Position numbers and translations under genes: made by a program. From positions 1-7,829 of the forward strand of contig JAPYWY010000069.1 in the NCBI GenBank assembly GCA_028276125.1: a stretch of 7,829 nucleotides of DNA. Reading direction: 5' to 3'. Source of the DNA: Pseudothermotoga sp. (GTDB taxonomy: Bacteria > Thermotogota > Thermotogae > Thermotogales > DSM-5069). This document shows, piece after piece, positions 1 to 6,203 of the stretch (its first letter is position 1; each line of letters opens with the position of its first letter). Under the pieces are notes generated by a model. It had not been told where the DNA came from and did not search any database. It worked only from the letters and a program-made list of their open reading frames with translations.

Positions 1-2
1 TG

Positions 3-884
3 GCAGCAATCTTTCCACTGGTGCCAAAGTGTGAAGAACTATCGATGGAAAGGCATGAGGGATTTCTCCAGTCTAGATTCTACGATCTGTTGAAACGAGA
101 ACTGTACGTCGACGAGCTTGCGCCAGTTTCTCAGTATGTGAGGCGATTGTCCTCAACCATGTACACGAGTATGGAAGACACCAAGGCGATCGTCAACGAT
201 CTCGTCGAAACGCTGGCAAACCTGAGTTCACGCGGTGTTGTGACAGAGATTCTCCTCTCATCGAATTACGGGGCGTTCTTCAACGACTTTTCTGGCTTCT
301 TCAGCCACAGTGGCTCAAAGAACAGGATCGACACCTTCCAACCCCTGTCGAACACGCTCAGGTTCTACCTGCTCGACGAGAGATCAAGGATGAAGAACTT
401 TGAGAGGGACCTCGACTCTTTGCTCAGATACAGTGAGAGGCTGGTGGAGTACTCGGCACCGAGGCTGAGACAAGAATTCAAACAACACATCGAAGGTTTG
501 TTCAGCACGAAGTATCCAATTCTTTCCGATCTGCGAAGCACGTTCGAAAAACGGATTTTCGAAAATTCTCAGCAAACTGCAGCTCCATACGTCAGAATTT
601 TCAACAACAAGAATTCTCTCTCCATCTTTTTGATCACGATCCTGGTGTTTTTGACAGGCTTCTTTTTGAATCCTAAAATATCTCTTGGGCCATCGATCGT
701 CCTTTTGATTGTCTCAGCCTTGGGATGGTTGAACGCTCACAGTTTGACGTTGATCGTCGAGCAAACATCACCCATGATCACATTACGAACGTCTTCGCTG
801 GTCAACCCGCTGGTCTTTTTGACCGCCATGTTCGTGGCGGGTGTCAATCTTTTAAAACTCTTCAGAAGGGGGGAGTTGAGGTGA
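3..884 (+). CDS. C-terminal part of a membrane protein, possibly dynamin-like GTPase (5' partial)
   Basis: The reading frame is open to the left edge. A GTG at 21 and an ATG at 45 exist but neither has a convincing ribosome site, so the gene most likely starts outside the window. Numbering from the GTG at 21 as residue 1, residues 8-200 are mostly helical and charged (for example MKNFERDLDSLLRYSERLVE near 124-143), consistent with long helical bundles. Hydrophobic stretches follow at about 200-216, 221-238 and 260-280, and the protein ends in a basic LFRRGELR tail. The first visible residues, AAIFPLVPKCEEL followed by GFLQSRFYDLLKREL, resemble the end of a dynamin-family GTPase domain (an 'iFPvSak' strand, then 'GF..L...L') leading into a helical stalk with a membrane paddle. 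That is an inference only, because no nucleotide-binding motif lies inside the window. The TGA overlaps the GTG of the next gene (GTGA), so the two are probably translationally coupled. If not dynamin-like, it is an unrecognised multi-helix membrane protein. Confidence 0.72.
   Translation, partial: AAIFPLVPKCEELSMERHEGFLQSRFYDLLKRELYVDELAPVSQYVRRLSSTMYTSMEDTKAIVNDLVETLANLSSRGVVTEILLSSNYGAFFNDFSGFFSHSGSKNRIDTFQPLSNTLRFYLLDERSRMKNFERDLDSLLRYSERLVEYSAPRLRQEFKQHIEGLFSTKYPILSDLRSTFEKRIFENSQQTAAPYVRIFNNKNSLSIFLITILVFLTGFFLNPKISLGPSIVLLIVSALGWLNAHSLTLIVEQTSPMITLRTSSLVNPLVFLTAMFVAGVNLLKLFRRGELR
866..875 (+). promoter_or_regulatory. Ribosome binding site fixing the binding-protein start
   Basis: AAGGGGGGAG lies five bases before the GTG at 881. 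It supports GTG 881 over the in-frame ATG at 725. Starting at 881 also puts a hydrophobic signal peptide at the very N-terminus. The site sits inside the end of the upstream coding region, as expected for coupled translation. Confidence 0.75.
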
Positions 885-1963
885 AAAGATTGATCGTACT
901 GTCACTGCTCGTTGCGCTCTCAGTCTTCGCAATGGCGTTCAAGGTCATCATGGTCACAGACGTTGGAGGTCTCGGCGACAAGTCTTTCAACGACGGAACT
1001 TGGGAAGGTATCGTCAAGGCAGCGAAAGAGATCGGCGCCGAGTACAAAGTCATACAGTCTTACGAGCAAGCCGACTACATACCCAACCTCACGAGGGCGG
1101 CACAGGAGGCTGACGTGGTCTTCGCAGTTGGATTCATGATGACCGACGCGCTGTTCAAGGTCGCAAAACAGTTCCCGAACGTGTATTTCGTCGGGATCGA
1201 CATCGTCCCACCCGAAGGTACGAGCTTGCCGAACGTGTTGTGCTTCGTGTTCAAAGAAGAACACGCGGGCTTCTACGCAGGCTACATAGCAGCAGCGATG
1301 ACATCGACGGGAAAGATCGGTTTCGTGGGAGGCATACCGATTCCACCAGTCGAAAGGTTCCGCTATGGTTACGAAGCAGGTGCTAAGATTTACTCCACGC
1401 TTCACAAGAAAAAAGTGGACATCTTGAGGGGCTACACGAACGATTTCGAGGATCCGAAGAAGGGTAAGGACCTCACCATGGCTCAGTACGCGCAGGGTGC
1501 GGACATCGTTTTCCTGGCGGCCGGTGCTTGTGGAAACGGTGGAATCGAGGCGGCAAGAGAGAAGATGGTTGCTCTCGTCGGTTCCGACAAGCTGGTGGAC
1601 ATAATTGATTACGTGACGAAAAACAACAAAGGCTTCTTCGCGATCGGGGTGGACGTCGATCAGGACTACATGGCTCCGGGAGTCGTGCTCTGCAGCGCCA
1701 TGAAGGGCATCTCCATGGCGTCGTACTACGGTGTCAAGTCTGCCTGGGAAGGAACCTTTGAGGGTGGACTGAAGGTTCTCGGTGTGAAAGAAAGCGGTGC
1801 GGGTGTGAGCCCCATGAAGTACACGAAAGGCATGATTCCGAACAGAGTCATCGCCGAGCTCGAATACCTCACGAAACTCATAAAGGATGGTAAATTGGTG
1901 ATCCCAGACACTGAGGACGCTCTCAAGGCCTTCCAAGTTCCCGCAATAACGTTCCCGTTCTGA
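881..1963 (+). CDS. BMP/PnrA-family nucleoside-binding protein of ABC transporter
   Basis: The 360-residue product is a periplasmic solute-binding protein of the BMP (basic membrane protein, PnrA/NupN/BmpA) family. Known members capture purine nucleosides and deliver them to an ABC importer; some relatives bind riboflavin. Residues 1-19 form a signal peptide (basic MKR, hydrophobic core, AMA before Phe20). No lipobox cysteine is present, so this looks like a soluble or differently tethered protein rather than the usual lipoprotein. Family motifs are clear: VTDVGGLGDKSFND at 25-38 (the DKSFN ligand loop), VGID at 104-107, FKEEHAGFYAGY at 124-135, GKIGFVGG at 144-151, AQGADIVFLAAGACGNG at 204-220, and AIGVDVDQDYMAPGVVLCSAMK at 254-275. 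About 25 residues lie between the AA after GNGG and GFFAIGVD, apparently longer than in typical relatives. The start is GTG, overlapping the upstream TGA by four bases. The ATPase and two permeases follow, which supports the role. Exact substrate is not decidable from sequence. Confidence 0.95.
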   Translation: MKRLIVLSLLVALSVFAMAFKVIMVTDVGGLGDKSFNDGTWEGIVKAAKEIGAEYKVIQSYEQADYIPNLTRAAQEADVVFAVGFMMTDALFKVAKQFPNVYFVGIDIVPPEGTSLPNVLCFVFKEEHAGFYAGYIAAAMTSTGKIGFVGGIPIPPVERFRYGYEAGAKIYSTLHKKKVDILRGYTNDFEDPKKGKDLTMAQYAQGADIVFLAAGACGNGGIEAAREKMVALVGSDKLVDIIDYVTKNNKGFFAIGVDVDQDYMAPGVVLCSAMKGISMASYYGVKSAWEGTFEGGLKVLGVKESGAGVSPMKYTKGMIPNRVIAELEYLTKLIKDGKLVIPDTEDALKAFQVPAITFPF

Positions 1964-1970
1964 AAATCGT

Positions 1971-1994
1971 GGGGCGCCTTCGGGCGCCCCTTTT
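1971..1994 (+). terminator. GC hairpin with UUCG loop: partial terminator or mRNA stabiliser
   Basis: A perfect 8-bp inverted repeat (GGGGCGCC at 1971-1978, GGCGCCCC at 1983-1990) closes a TTCG loop. The closing C-G pair makes it the very stable cUUCGg tetraloop. TTTT follows at 1991-1994, then C. It starts seven bases after the stop of the binding-protein gene. The T run is short and the ATPase ribosome site begins within ten bases, so incomplete termination, or protection of the binding-protein message from 3' decay, is more likely than a full stop. Similar hairpins after binding-protein genes in ABC operons are known to raise binding protein over transporter. Confidence 0.75.
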
Positions 1995-1997
1995 CAA

Positions 1998-2004
1998 AGA
2001 GGGG
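1998..2004 (+). promoter_or_regulatory. Ribosome binding site of the ABC ATPase gene
   Basis: AGAGGGG lies eight bases before the GTG at 2013 and favours that start over the in-frame ATG at 2031. It sits just 3' of the UUCG hairpin, so folding of the hairpin leaves it exposed. Confidence 0.6.
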
Positions 2005-2012
2005 TTTGGTTC

Positions 2013-3545
2013 GTGGAGAAAGCCGTCGAAATGATCCAAATAGTGAAACGCTTTCCTCAAGTGGTTGCGAACGATCATGTGGATCTGACGGTGTTGAAAG
2101 GTGAGATACACGCGATCGTGGGAGAGAACGGTGCAGGAAAGACCACACTCATGAACCAACTCTACGGTCTTCTGAAACCTGACTTTGGTGAGATACGCAT
2201 CTTCGGTAAGAAGGTGAGTTTTAGAGGTCCTCGAGACGCCATTTCGATGGGTATTGGGATGGTTCATCAGCATTTCATGTTGGTCAACAACTTGACTGTG
2301 GCAGAGAACGTCGTGCTCGGTTCCGAGACAGGAATCGGGCCACTTTTCGATCTGAAGCGTGCACGGAAAAGAGTTTCGGAGCTTTCGGAACGCTATGGCT
2401 TGCACGTTGACGTCGACGCGAAGATAGAGGATCTACCAGTCGGCATGCAACAGAGAGTTGAGATACTCAAAGTCCTGTACAGAGGTGCCGAGATCCTCAT
2501 TCTGGATGAGCCTACGGCGGTGCTCACGCCTCAGGAAACGGAAGAACTCTTTGAAACGATGTTCAAGCTGAGAGAGAATGGAAAAACGATCATCTTCATT
2601 TCGCATAAGTTGAACGAAGTGATGCGGGTCAGCGATCGTATCACGGTGATGCGCCAAGGTAGAGTCACAGGTGTGCTCAACAAGGATGAAACCAACCCCA
2701 GGGAGATAGCGCGCCTGATGGTGGGTAGGGACGTGGTCTTCACAGTGGAGAAGACGCCTGCCAAGCCGGACGGTGTGGTCTTGAAGGTTGAGGATCTGCG
2801 CGTTAAGGATTACAGGAACTTGGAAGCCGTCAAAGGTGTTTCCTTCGAAGTGAAGGCCGGTGAAATCTATGCGATCGCTGGGGTTGCGGGAAACGGTCAG
2901 ACAGAGTTGGTCGAAGCGCTGACGGGCTTGAGAAAGCCTGTTTCGGGCAAGGTGTACTTCTTGGGAAAAGATGTCACCCACGCGACACCCAGAGAACTGA
3001 GGGAGATGGGCATGGGACACATTCCCGAGGACAGGCACAAGTATGGTTTGATCCTCCAATTTCCCGCTTATTACAACGTGATCCTGGGCAGGCACTACAG
3101 ACCTCCATTCGCGAAAGGTGAGTTTCTCGCTCACGACAAGATCTTGACCTTCGCGGAGGAACTATTCAACAGGTTTGACGTCCGGCCGAACAACGTGAGG
3201 ATGCTCGGTGCCAACTTCTCAGGTGGCAACCAACAAAAGCTCGTCATCGCGAGGGAAGTGGGGCTGGAACCGAAGCTCATGGTGGTTTCTCAGCCGACAA
3301 GGGGTCTGGACGTCGGCGCAACCGAATTCGTACACAGAACATTGATTCAGTTGCGAGACTCGGGCGTCGCGATACTGCTCGTCTCGATGGAGCTCGATGA
3401 GATTCTCTCACTGGCGGATCGGATCGCCGTTATGTACAACGGTCAGATCATGGGAGAAGTGGAACCAAACGCTGTTTCCATCGAAGAGATAGGCCTCATG
3501 ATGGCTGGTCACAGATTAGAGGAAATCAGGGGGCGTGTGGCTTGA
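2013..3545 (+). CDS. Nucleoside ABC transporter ATP-binding protein (two fused ABC domains)
   Basis: The 510-residue cytoplasmic ATPase powers the importer. It has two tandem ABC domains, as in NupO/YufO and sugar ATPases of the RbsA/MglA type, and the length is typical. Domain 1 has Walker A GENGAGKTT at 37-45, Q-loop Gln86, signature LPVGMQQRVE at 141-150, Walker B ILILDEPT at 161-168 and switch His198. Domain 2 has a degenerate Walker A GVAGNGQT at 290-297 (Gln in place of Lys), a good signature FSGGNQQK at 402-409, a Walker B LMVVSQPT at 422-429 without the acidic pair, and Met459 where the switch His would be. Domain 1 therefore holds the residues of one competent ATP site, completed by the signature of domain 2; the other site is probably non-hydrolytic, which is usual in this subfamily. 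Start is GTG. The stop overlaps the TTG of the next gene (TTGA), pointing to coupled synthesis with the permease. Confidence 0.96.
   Translation: MEKAVEMIQIVKRFPQVVANDHVDLTVLKGEIHAIVGENGAGKTTLMNQLYGLLKPDFGEIRIFGKKVSFRGPRDAISMGIGMVHQHFMLVNNLTVAENVVLGSETGIGPLFDLKRARKRVSELSERYGLHVDVDAKIEDLPVGMQQRVEILKVLYRGAEILILDEPTAVLTPQETEELFETMFKLRENGKTIIFISHKLNEVMRVSDRITVMRQGRVTGVLNKDETNPREIARLMVGRDVVFTVEKTPAKPDGVVLKVEDLRVKDYRNLEAVKGVSFEVKAGEIYAIAGVAGNGQTELVEALTGLRKPVSGKVYFLGKDVTHATPRELREMGMGHIPEDRHKYGLILQFPAYYNVILGRHYRPPFAKGEFLAHDKILTFAEELFNRFDVRPNNVRMLGANFSGGNQQKLVIAREVGLEPKLMVVSQPTRGLDVGATEFVHRTLIQLRDSGVAILLVSMELDEILSLADRIAVMYNGQIMGEVEPNAVSIEEIGLMMAGHRLEEIRGRVA
3527..3533 (+). promoter_or_regulatory. Ribosome binding site supporting a TTG start
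   Basis: CAGGGGG lies eight bases before the TTG at 3542. No ATG or GTG in this frame lies before the first membrane segment, and the residues from TTG (MNQKLWSF) form the expected short cytoplasmic lead into that segment, so the rare TTG start is well supported. Confidence 0.6.
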
Positions 3546-4576
3546 ACCAAAAACTTTGGTCCTTTCTCGTGCCAGTACTTTCAGTTGTTGTCGCATTGAT
3601 CATCGCTTCTTTCGTCATTCTAATGATAGGAAAAAACCCCATCACTGCGTATGCAGCCCTGATAAGAGGGGCGCTCGGTTCGAAGATGGCGATCGCTTCA
3701 ACGATCGTGAAGACGACACCGTTGATCCTCACCGGATTAGCCGTTGGATTTGGCTTCAGAGCAGGCTTGTTCAACATAGGTGCGGAAGGTCAAATGATCG
3801 TGGGTGCTATGGTCGCAACGGCTTTCGCGATCAACGTCGGTTGGATGCCGGCAGTTCTGGCGATCCCCTTGACGATGCTGGTGGGCATGGTCGCTGGTGC
3901 TGCCTATGCTTCGATCGCAGGGTTTCTGAAAGCAAAAACTGGTGCACACGAAGTCGTGACGACGATCATGCTGAACTGGATCGCGGATTATCTTTCGAGC
4001 TACGTCGTAACGGTACCCATGGGCGTAGGTTTTGGTACGCCCAAGAGTCCTGAAATAGCGTCGAGCGCTAAGCTACCCCCACTCATGGTGGTTCAGGCGA
4101 CGGAACTCACCAGTGGAATCATAGTCGCCGTGTTGGCTGCGATTCTGATGAAGATCTTGCTCGACAAAACGAGCAAAGGTTACGAATTGAAGGCGGCGGG
4201 ATTCAACCCGTACGCGGCGGAGTATGGAGGTATAAAGCTCGCAGACAACATAGTTTTGGCGATGGCGATCAGTGGTGCACTCGCAGGACTTGCGGGTACA
4301 TTAGAAGTCATGGGTGTCCATCACAGGTTCTTGGGAACTCTCTCTGGTGGAAAGGGTTTCGACGGTATCTCCATAGCCTTGATAGGACAGAACAATCCCA
4401 TAGGCATCATCTTTGCTGCCCTGCTCATGGGCGCGTTGCGTAACGGCTCGAACGAGATGCAGTTCGTGGGGGTTCCGAAGCATATCATCATGATCGTTCA
4501 GGCGATCATCATATTCCTCGTCGCAGCAGATCGCATCGTCAGAGCCATCTTTTTGAGAAAGAAGGTGGCCAAATGA
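3542..4576 (+). CDS. Nucleoside ABC transporter permease 1 (NupP/YufP type)
   Basis: The 344-residue inner-membrane subunit belongs to the BPD_transp_2 (LivH/RbsC-like) superfamily and forms half of the channel with the next gene product. Hydrophobic segments recur throughout, the first at about 8-30, and hydrophilic loops are short. Family hallmarks are GFRAGLFNIGAEGQ at 71-84, TGAHEVVTTIMLNWIA at 133-148, and the coupling region KGYELKAAGFNPYAAEYGGI at 212-231, which should contact the ATPase. A glycine-rich stretch, LSGGKGFDGISIALIGQNNP, lies at 267-286. The C-terminus is basic (LRKKVAK), fitting a cytoplasmic end. Start is TTG inside the upstream stop (TTGA), and the gene ends in ATGA with the second permease. 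Family assignment is firm; substrate is inferred from the neighbouring binding protein. Confidence 0.95.
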   Translation: MNQKLWSFLVPVLSVVVALIIASFVILMIGKNPITAYAALIRGALGSKMAIASTIVKTTPLILTGLAVGFGFRAGLFNIGAEGQMIVGAMVATAFAINVGWMPAVLAIPLTMLVGMVAGAAYASIAGFLKAKTGAHEVVTTIMLNWIADYLSSYVVTVPMGVGFGTPKSPEIASSAKLPPLMVVQATELTSGIIVAVLAAILMKILLDKTSKGYELKAAGFNPYAAEYGGIKLADNIVLAMAISGALAGLAGTLEVMGVHHRFLGTLSGGKGFDGISIALIGQNNPIGIIFAALLMGALRNGSNEMQFVGVPKHIIMIVQAIIIFLVAADRIVRAIFLRKKVAK

Positions 4577-5526
4577 GGCTTTTCCTCGCTCTGATAGACA
4601 TATTCACCAATCCAGCGTTCTACAAACTCACTCTGACGGCCGCCACGCCATTGATCTTCGCTTCACTCGGGGGTGTTTTCAGTGAGACAACAGGTGTCGT
4701 GAACATCGCTCTGGAAGGTATCATGCTCATGGGCGCCTTCGTGTCGGTGGTCTTCACGTGGTTGACGGGCAACGCGTGGATCGGTGTTTTCTTTGCCGTT
4801 CTTGTGGGACTCGGTATGGCGTGGTTGCACGCGTGGGCGAGCATAACGTGGAGGGGAAACCAGATAGTTTCTGGCACGGCGCTCATACTTCTCGCACAGG
4901 GAGTCACGGGCTTTCTCATGGAACCCATATTTGGAAGACCTGGTCAGACAGACATCGTAGGTAAGATCGCTGAGGTGAAGATTCCATTTTTGATGAAGAA
5001 CAGGTTCTTAGCGCAATCCATCGGTGAGCTGAGCCCGATGATATACGTGGCGTTCGCGTCCGTTTTCGTTGCTTGGTTTGTCATTTACAAGACGAAACTG
5101 GGTCTGAGAATGAGGGCTGTGGGAGAAAATCCAGAGGCTGCGGACACGCTCGGTGTGAACGTGTACGCGGTGAGGTACTTCGGAGTGCTCATGAGCGGTG
5201 TGATGGCTTCGTTAGGAGGTGCATTCTTGAGTGTAGGCGAGGTGGGCAACTTTCGCGAACTGATGAGTGGAGGGCGTGGTTTCATAGCGCTCGCCGCAAT
5301 GATCCTTGGAAACTGGAATCCCGTGGGAGCGATGTGGGCCAGCCTGCTGTTTGGTTTTTCAGAGGCCTTCGCGAACCAACTGCAGAGCAGCCCATTACTC
5401 AGGGTTGCATCGACGACGAAACCGTTGTTCAACATGTTCCCGTTCATTGTCACGTTGATTGTCATTGCTGGCTTCATTGGAAAGACGCGACCACCCGCGG
5501 CTGACGGTGTACCCTACGAGAAGTGA
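4573..5526 (+). CDS. Nucleoside ABC transporter permease 2 (NupQ/YufQ type)
   Basis: The 317-residue second channel subunit, also BPD_transp_2, is shorter than its partner as is usual for this pair. It starts at ATG in a four-base ATGA overlap, with AAGGTGG four bases upstream. Hallmarks are LGGVFSETTGVVNIALEGIM at 32-51, WRGNQIVSGTALILLAQG at 93-110, the coupling region KLGLRMRAVGENPEAADTLG at 175-194, and the glycine-rich MSGGRGFIALAAMILGNWNP at 231-250. Several hydrophobic spans (about 24-35, 52-64, 70-88, 156-171, 201-220, 288-303) mark membrane segments. The last residues (RPPAADGVPYEK) are hydrophilic. It closes the transporter operon: the next gene begins after a 107-base gap. Confidence 0.95.
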   Translation: MRLFLALIDIFTNPAFYKLTLTAATPLIFASLGGVFSETTGVVNIALEGIMLMGAFVSVVFTWLTGNAWIGVFFAVLVGLGMAWLHAWASITWRGNQIVSGTALILLAQGVTGFLMEPIFGRPGQTDIVGKIAEVKIPFLMKNRFLAQSIGELSPMIYVAFASVFVAWFVIYKTKLGLRMRAVGENPEAADTLGVNVYAVRYFGVLMSGVMASLGGAFLSVGEVGNFRELMSGGRGFIALAAMILGNWNPVGAMWASLLFGFSEAFANQLQSSPLLRVASTTKPLFNMFPFIVTLIVIAGFIGKTRPPAADGVPYEK

Positions 5527-5633
5527 GTTTCTCGAAAGAAGAACGCACCCAACGACGTTGATGCTTTTCATGGTCGTTCGTACTTTCTCCTGATGACGTA
5601 TGCGTTTGAACGATCTATTCTGGAGGCATTTCA
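5527..5633 (+). promoter_or_regulatory. Intergenic region with weak promoter candidate and strong ribosome site
   Basis: This gap separates the transporter operon from the acetyltransferase. A weak sigma70-like pair, TTGATG (5558-5563), 17 bases, TACTTT (5581-5586), is the best promoter I see, matching consensus at four and three of six positions. An imperfect inverted repeat, AACGAC (5551-5556) with GTCGTT (5574-5579), overlaps it and could be an operator or a weak hairpin. There is no T run, so no clear terminator for the operon. TGGAGG at 5621-5626 is a near-ideal ribosome site seven bases before the ATG at 5634. Only the ribosome site is convincing. Confidence 0.35.
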
Positions 5634-5819
5634 ATGAAAATTGTCGAACTCGAGAAAGAAGAATGGAAAGATTTCAAGCTTCATTTCAGATGGTCCAGCA
5701 GCAGATTTTACAAAGTAGATGTCAAGAACACTGAAGATGGCTGGGTTATAGAACTGAAGCGTCAAAGCAGTGAAGAGGAGATCATGAAAGACTATCGAGA
5801 ACCCGTCTGGGAGCGATGA
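5634..5819 (+). CDS. N-terminal fragment of GNAT acetyltransferase (61 residues)
   Basis: This 61-residue frame starts at ATG with an excellent GGAGG site and ends at TGA 5817-5819. It has no acetyl-CoA motif. The sequence shows an aromatic, strand-like core (FKLHFRWSSSRFYKVDV at 14-30, DGWVIELKR at 35-43), then an acidic, probably helical or flexible tail (SSEEEIMKDYREPVWER). This arrangement fits the substrate-side N-terminus of streptothricin-type GNAT enzymes, where a similar 'W' strand and a '..K.Y' segment precede a variable acidic linker. Alone it is unlikely to be catalytic. It could be the leftover start of a broken gene or one half of a split enzyme. A/T content is visibly higher than in the transporter genes. 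Confidence 0.6.
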   Translation: MKIVELEKEEWKDFKLHFRWSSSRFYKVDVKNTEDGWVIELKRQSSEEEIMKDYREPVWER

Positions 5820-5822
5820 ATG
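5809..5822 (+). promoter_or_regulatory. Internal ribosome site and TGA-ATG reinitiation junction
   Basis: GGGAG at 5809-5813 lies six bases before ATG 5820, and that ATG follows directly on the TGA at 5817-5819. The arrangement would allow ribosomes ending on the first frame to restart on the second. This is inferred from position only. Confidence 0.4.
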
Positions 5823-6182
5823 GACGATGAAAGCAACGGTACCTCGCAGATCTTTGGTGTTGAGGTGGACGGAAAGATCGTCGCGAGGATGACTGTTGCA
5901 AAAGAAAGTTGGAACAACAGGCTCAGAATACATGAATTATTAGTTCTTGAAGAGTACCGTGGCAAAGGCATTGGCAAAATGCTCATCGAAAAAGCCAAGC
6001 AAGTTGCACAAGAACTGAACCGTCGTGCGATCGTGTTAGAGACACAAACGAACAACAGCGCAGCTGAGTTTTACAGAAAACAAGGATTTGAACTCAACGG
6101 TGTTGATTTAACAGCGTACAGTAATAGCGATATCACCAATAACGATGTCAAAATAGATATGGTGTACAAGATCAAAGATTGA
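5820..6182 (+). CDS. GNAT N-acetyltransferase catalytic part, streptothricin-acetyltransferase-like
   Basis: The 120-residue frame contains the acetyl-CoA-binding core of a GNAT acetyltransferase. Visible features, numbered from ATG 5820, are strands FGVEVDGKIVARMTVA at 12-27, ESWNNRLRIHELLV at 29-42, the motif A loop YRGKGIGK at 46-53 (R-x-x-G-x-G, pyrophosphate binding), helix MLIEKAKQVAQELN at 54-67, LETQTNN at 73-79, FYRKQGFE at 84-91 with Tyr85 as likely general acid, and GVDLTAYSN at 94-102. The W-N, LETQ-N-N and GVD-Y-N positions match what I recall of streptothricin acetyltransferases, which acetylate the beta-lysine amino group of that antibiotic. Many family members in non-resistant bacteria have other or unknown substrates, so resistance is not claimed. 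The N-terminal third of the usual protein is supplied by the preceding frame, across one TGA. The C-terminus is complete. The gene converges on the FtsA-like gene. Confidence 0.8.
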   Translation: MDDESNGTSQIFGVEVDGKIVARMTVAKESWNNRLRIHELLVLEEYRGKGIGKMLIEKAKQVAQELNRRAIVLETQTNNSAAEFYRKQGFELNGVDLTAYSNSDITNNDVKIDMVYKIKD

Positions 6183-6203
6183 TCCATGAAGCTTGTTGTT
6201 CTT

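Larger units (their letters stand above)
5634..6182 (+). pseudogene. SatA-like GNAT acetyltransferase gene interrupted by in-frame TGA
   Basis: Two consecutive reading frames in the same phase, separated by a single TGA at 5817-5819, together make about 182 codons, the length of a streptothricin-acetyltransferase-like GNAT protein. The N-terminal piece matches the family's first strands (SSSRFYKVDV, DGWVIELKR) and the C-terminal piece carries the acetyl-CoA site and the LETQ..N..A..FY signature. No frame change is needed to join them. Either a recent nonsense mutation inactivated the gene, or both pieces are still made and assemble. The two halves are also listed separately. Confidence 0.6.

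Noticed and set aside
750..778. TTGATC, 17 bases, CATGAT as an internal promoter for the binding protein.
   Set aside because: Four of six matches at each box is near chance level and it lies inside coding sequence; a transcript start here cannot be supported from sequence alone.
725..880. Start of the binding protein at the in-frame ATG at 725.
   Set aside because: It would add 52 residues without family resemblance, overlap the upstream gene by 160 bases and bury the signal peptide; GTG 881 has a strong ribosome site.
920..1936. A 338-codon open frame on the minus strand opposite the binding-protein gene.
   Set aside because: It mirrors the codon pattern of the real gene, has no ribosome site or recognisable domain, and its His/Arg/Val-rich composition is typical of an antisense shadow.
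2433..3134. A 233-codon minus-strand frame opposite the ATPase gene.
   Set aside because: Shadow frame: the plus strand encodes unmistakable ABC motifs across the whole stretch.
3535..4053. A 172-codon plus-strand frame overlapping the first permease.
   Set aside because: Out of phase with the permease hallmarks; rich in Arg, Asp, Cys and Trp with no membrane segments or known domain.
5817..5819. The TGA as a selenocysteine codon.
   Set aside because: The position is in a linker, not a catalytic site; GNAT enzymes do not use selenocysteine, and I see no clear SECIS-like hairpin just downstream.
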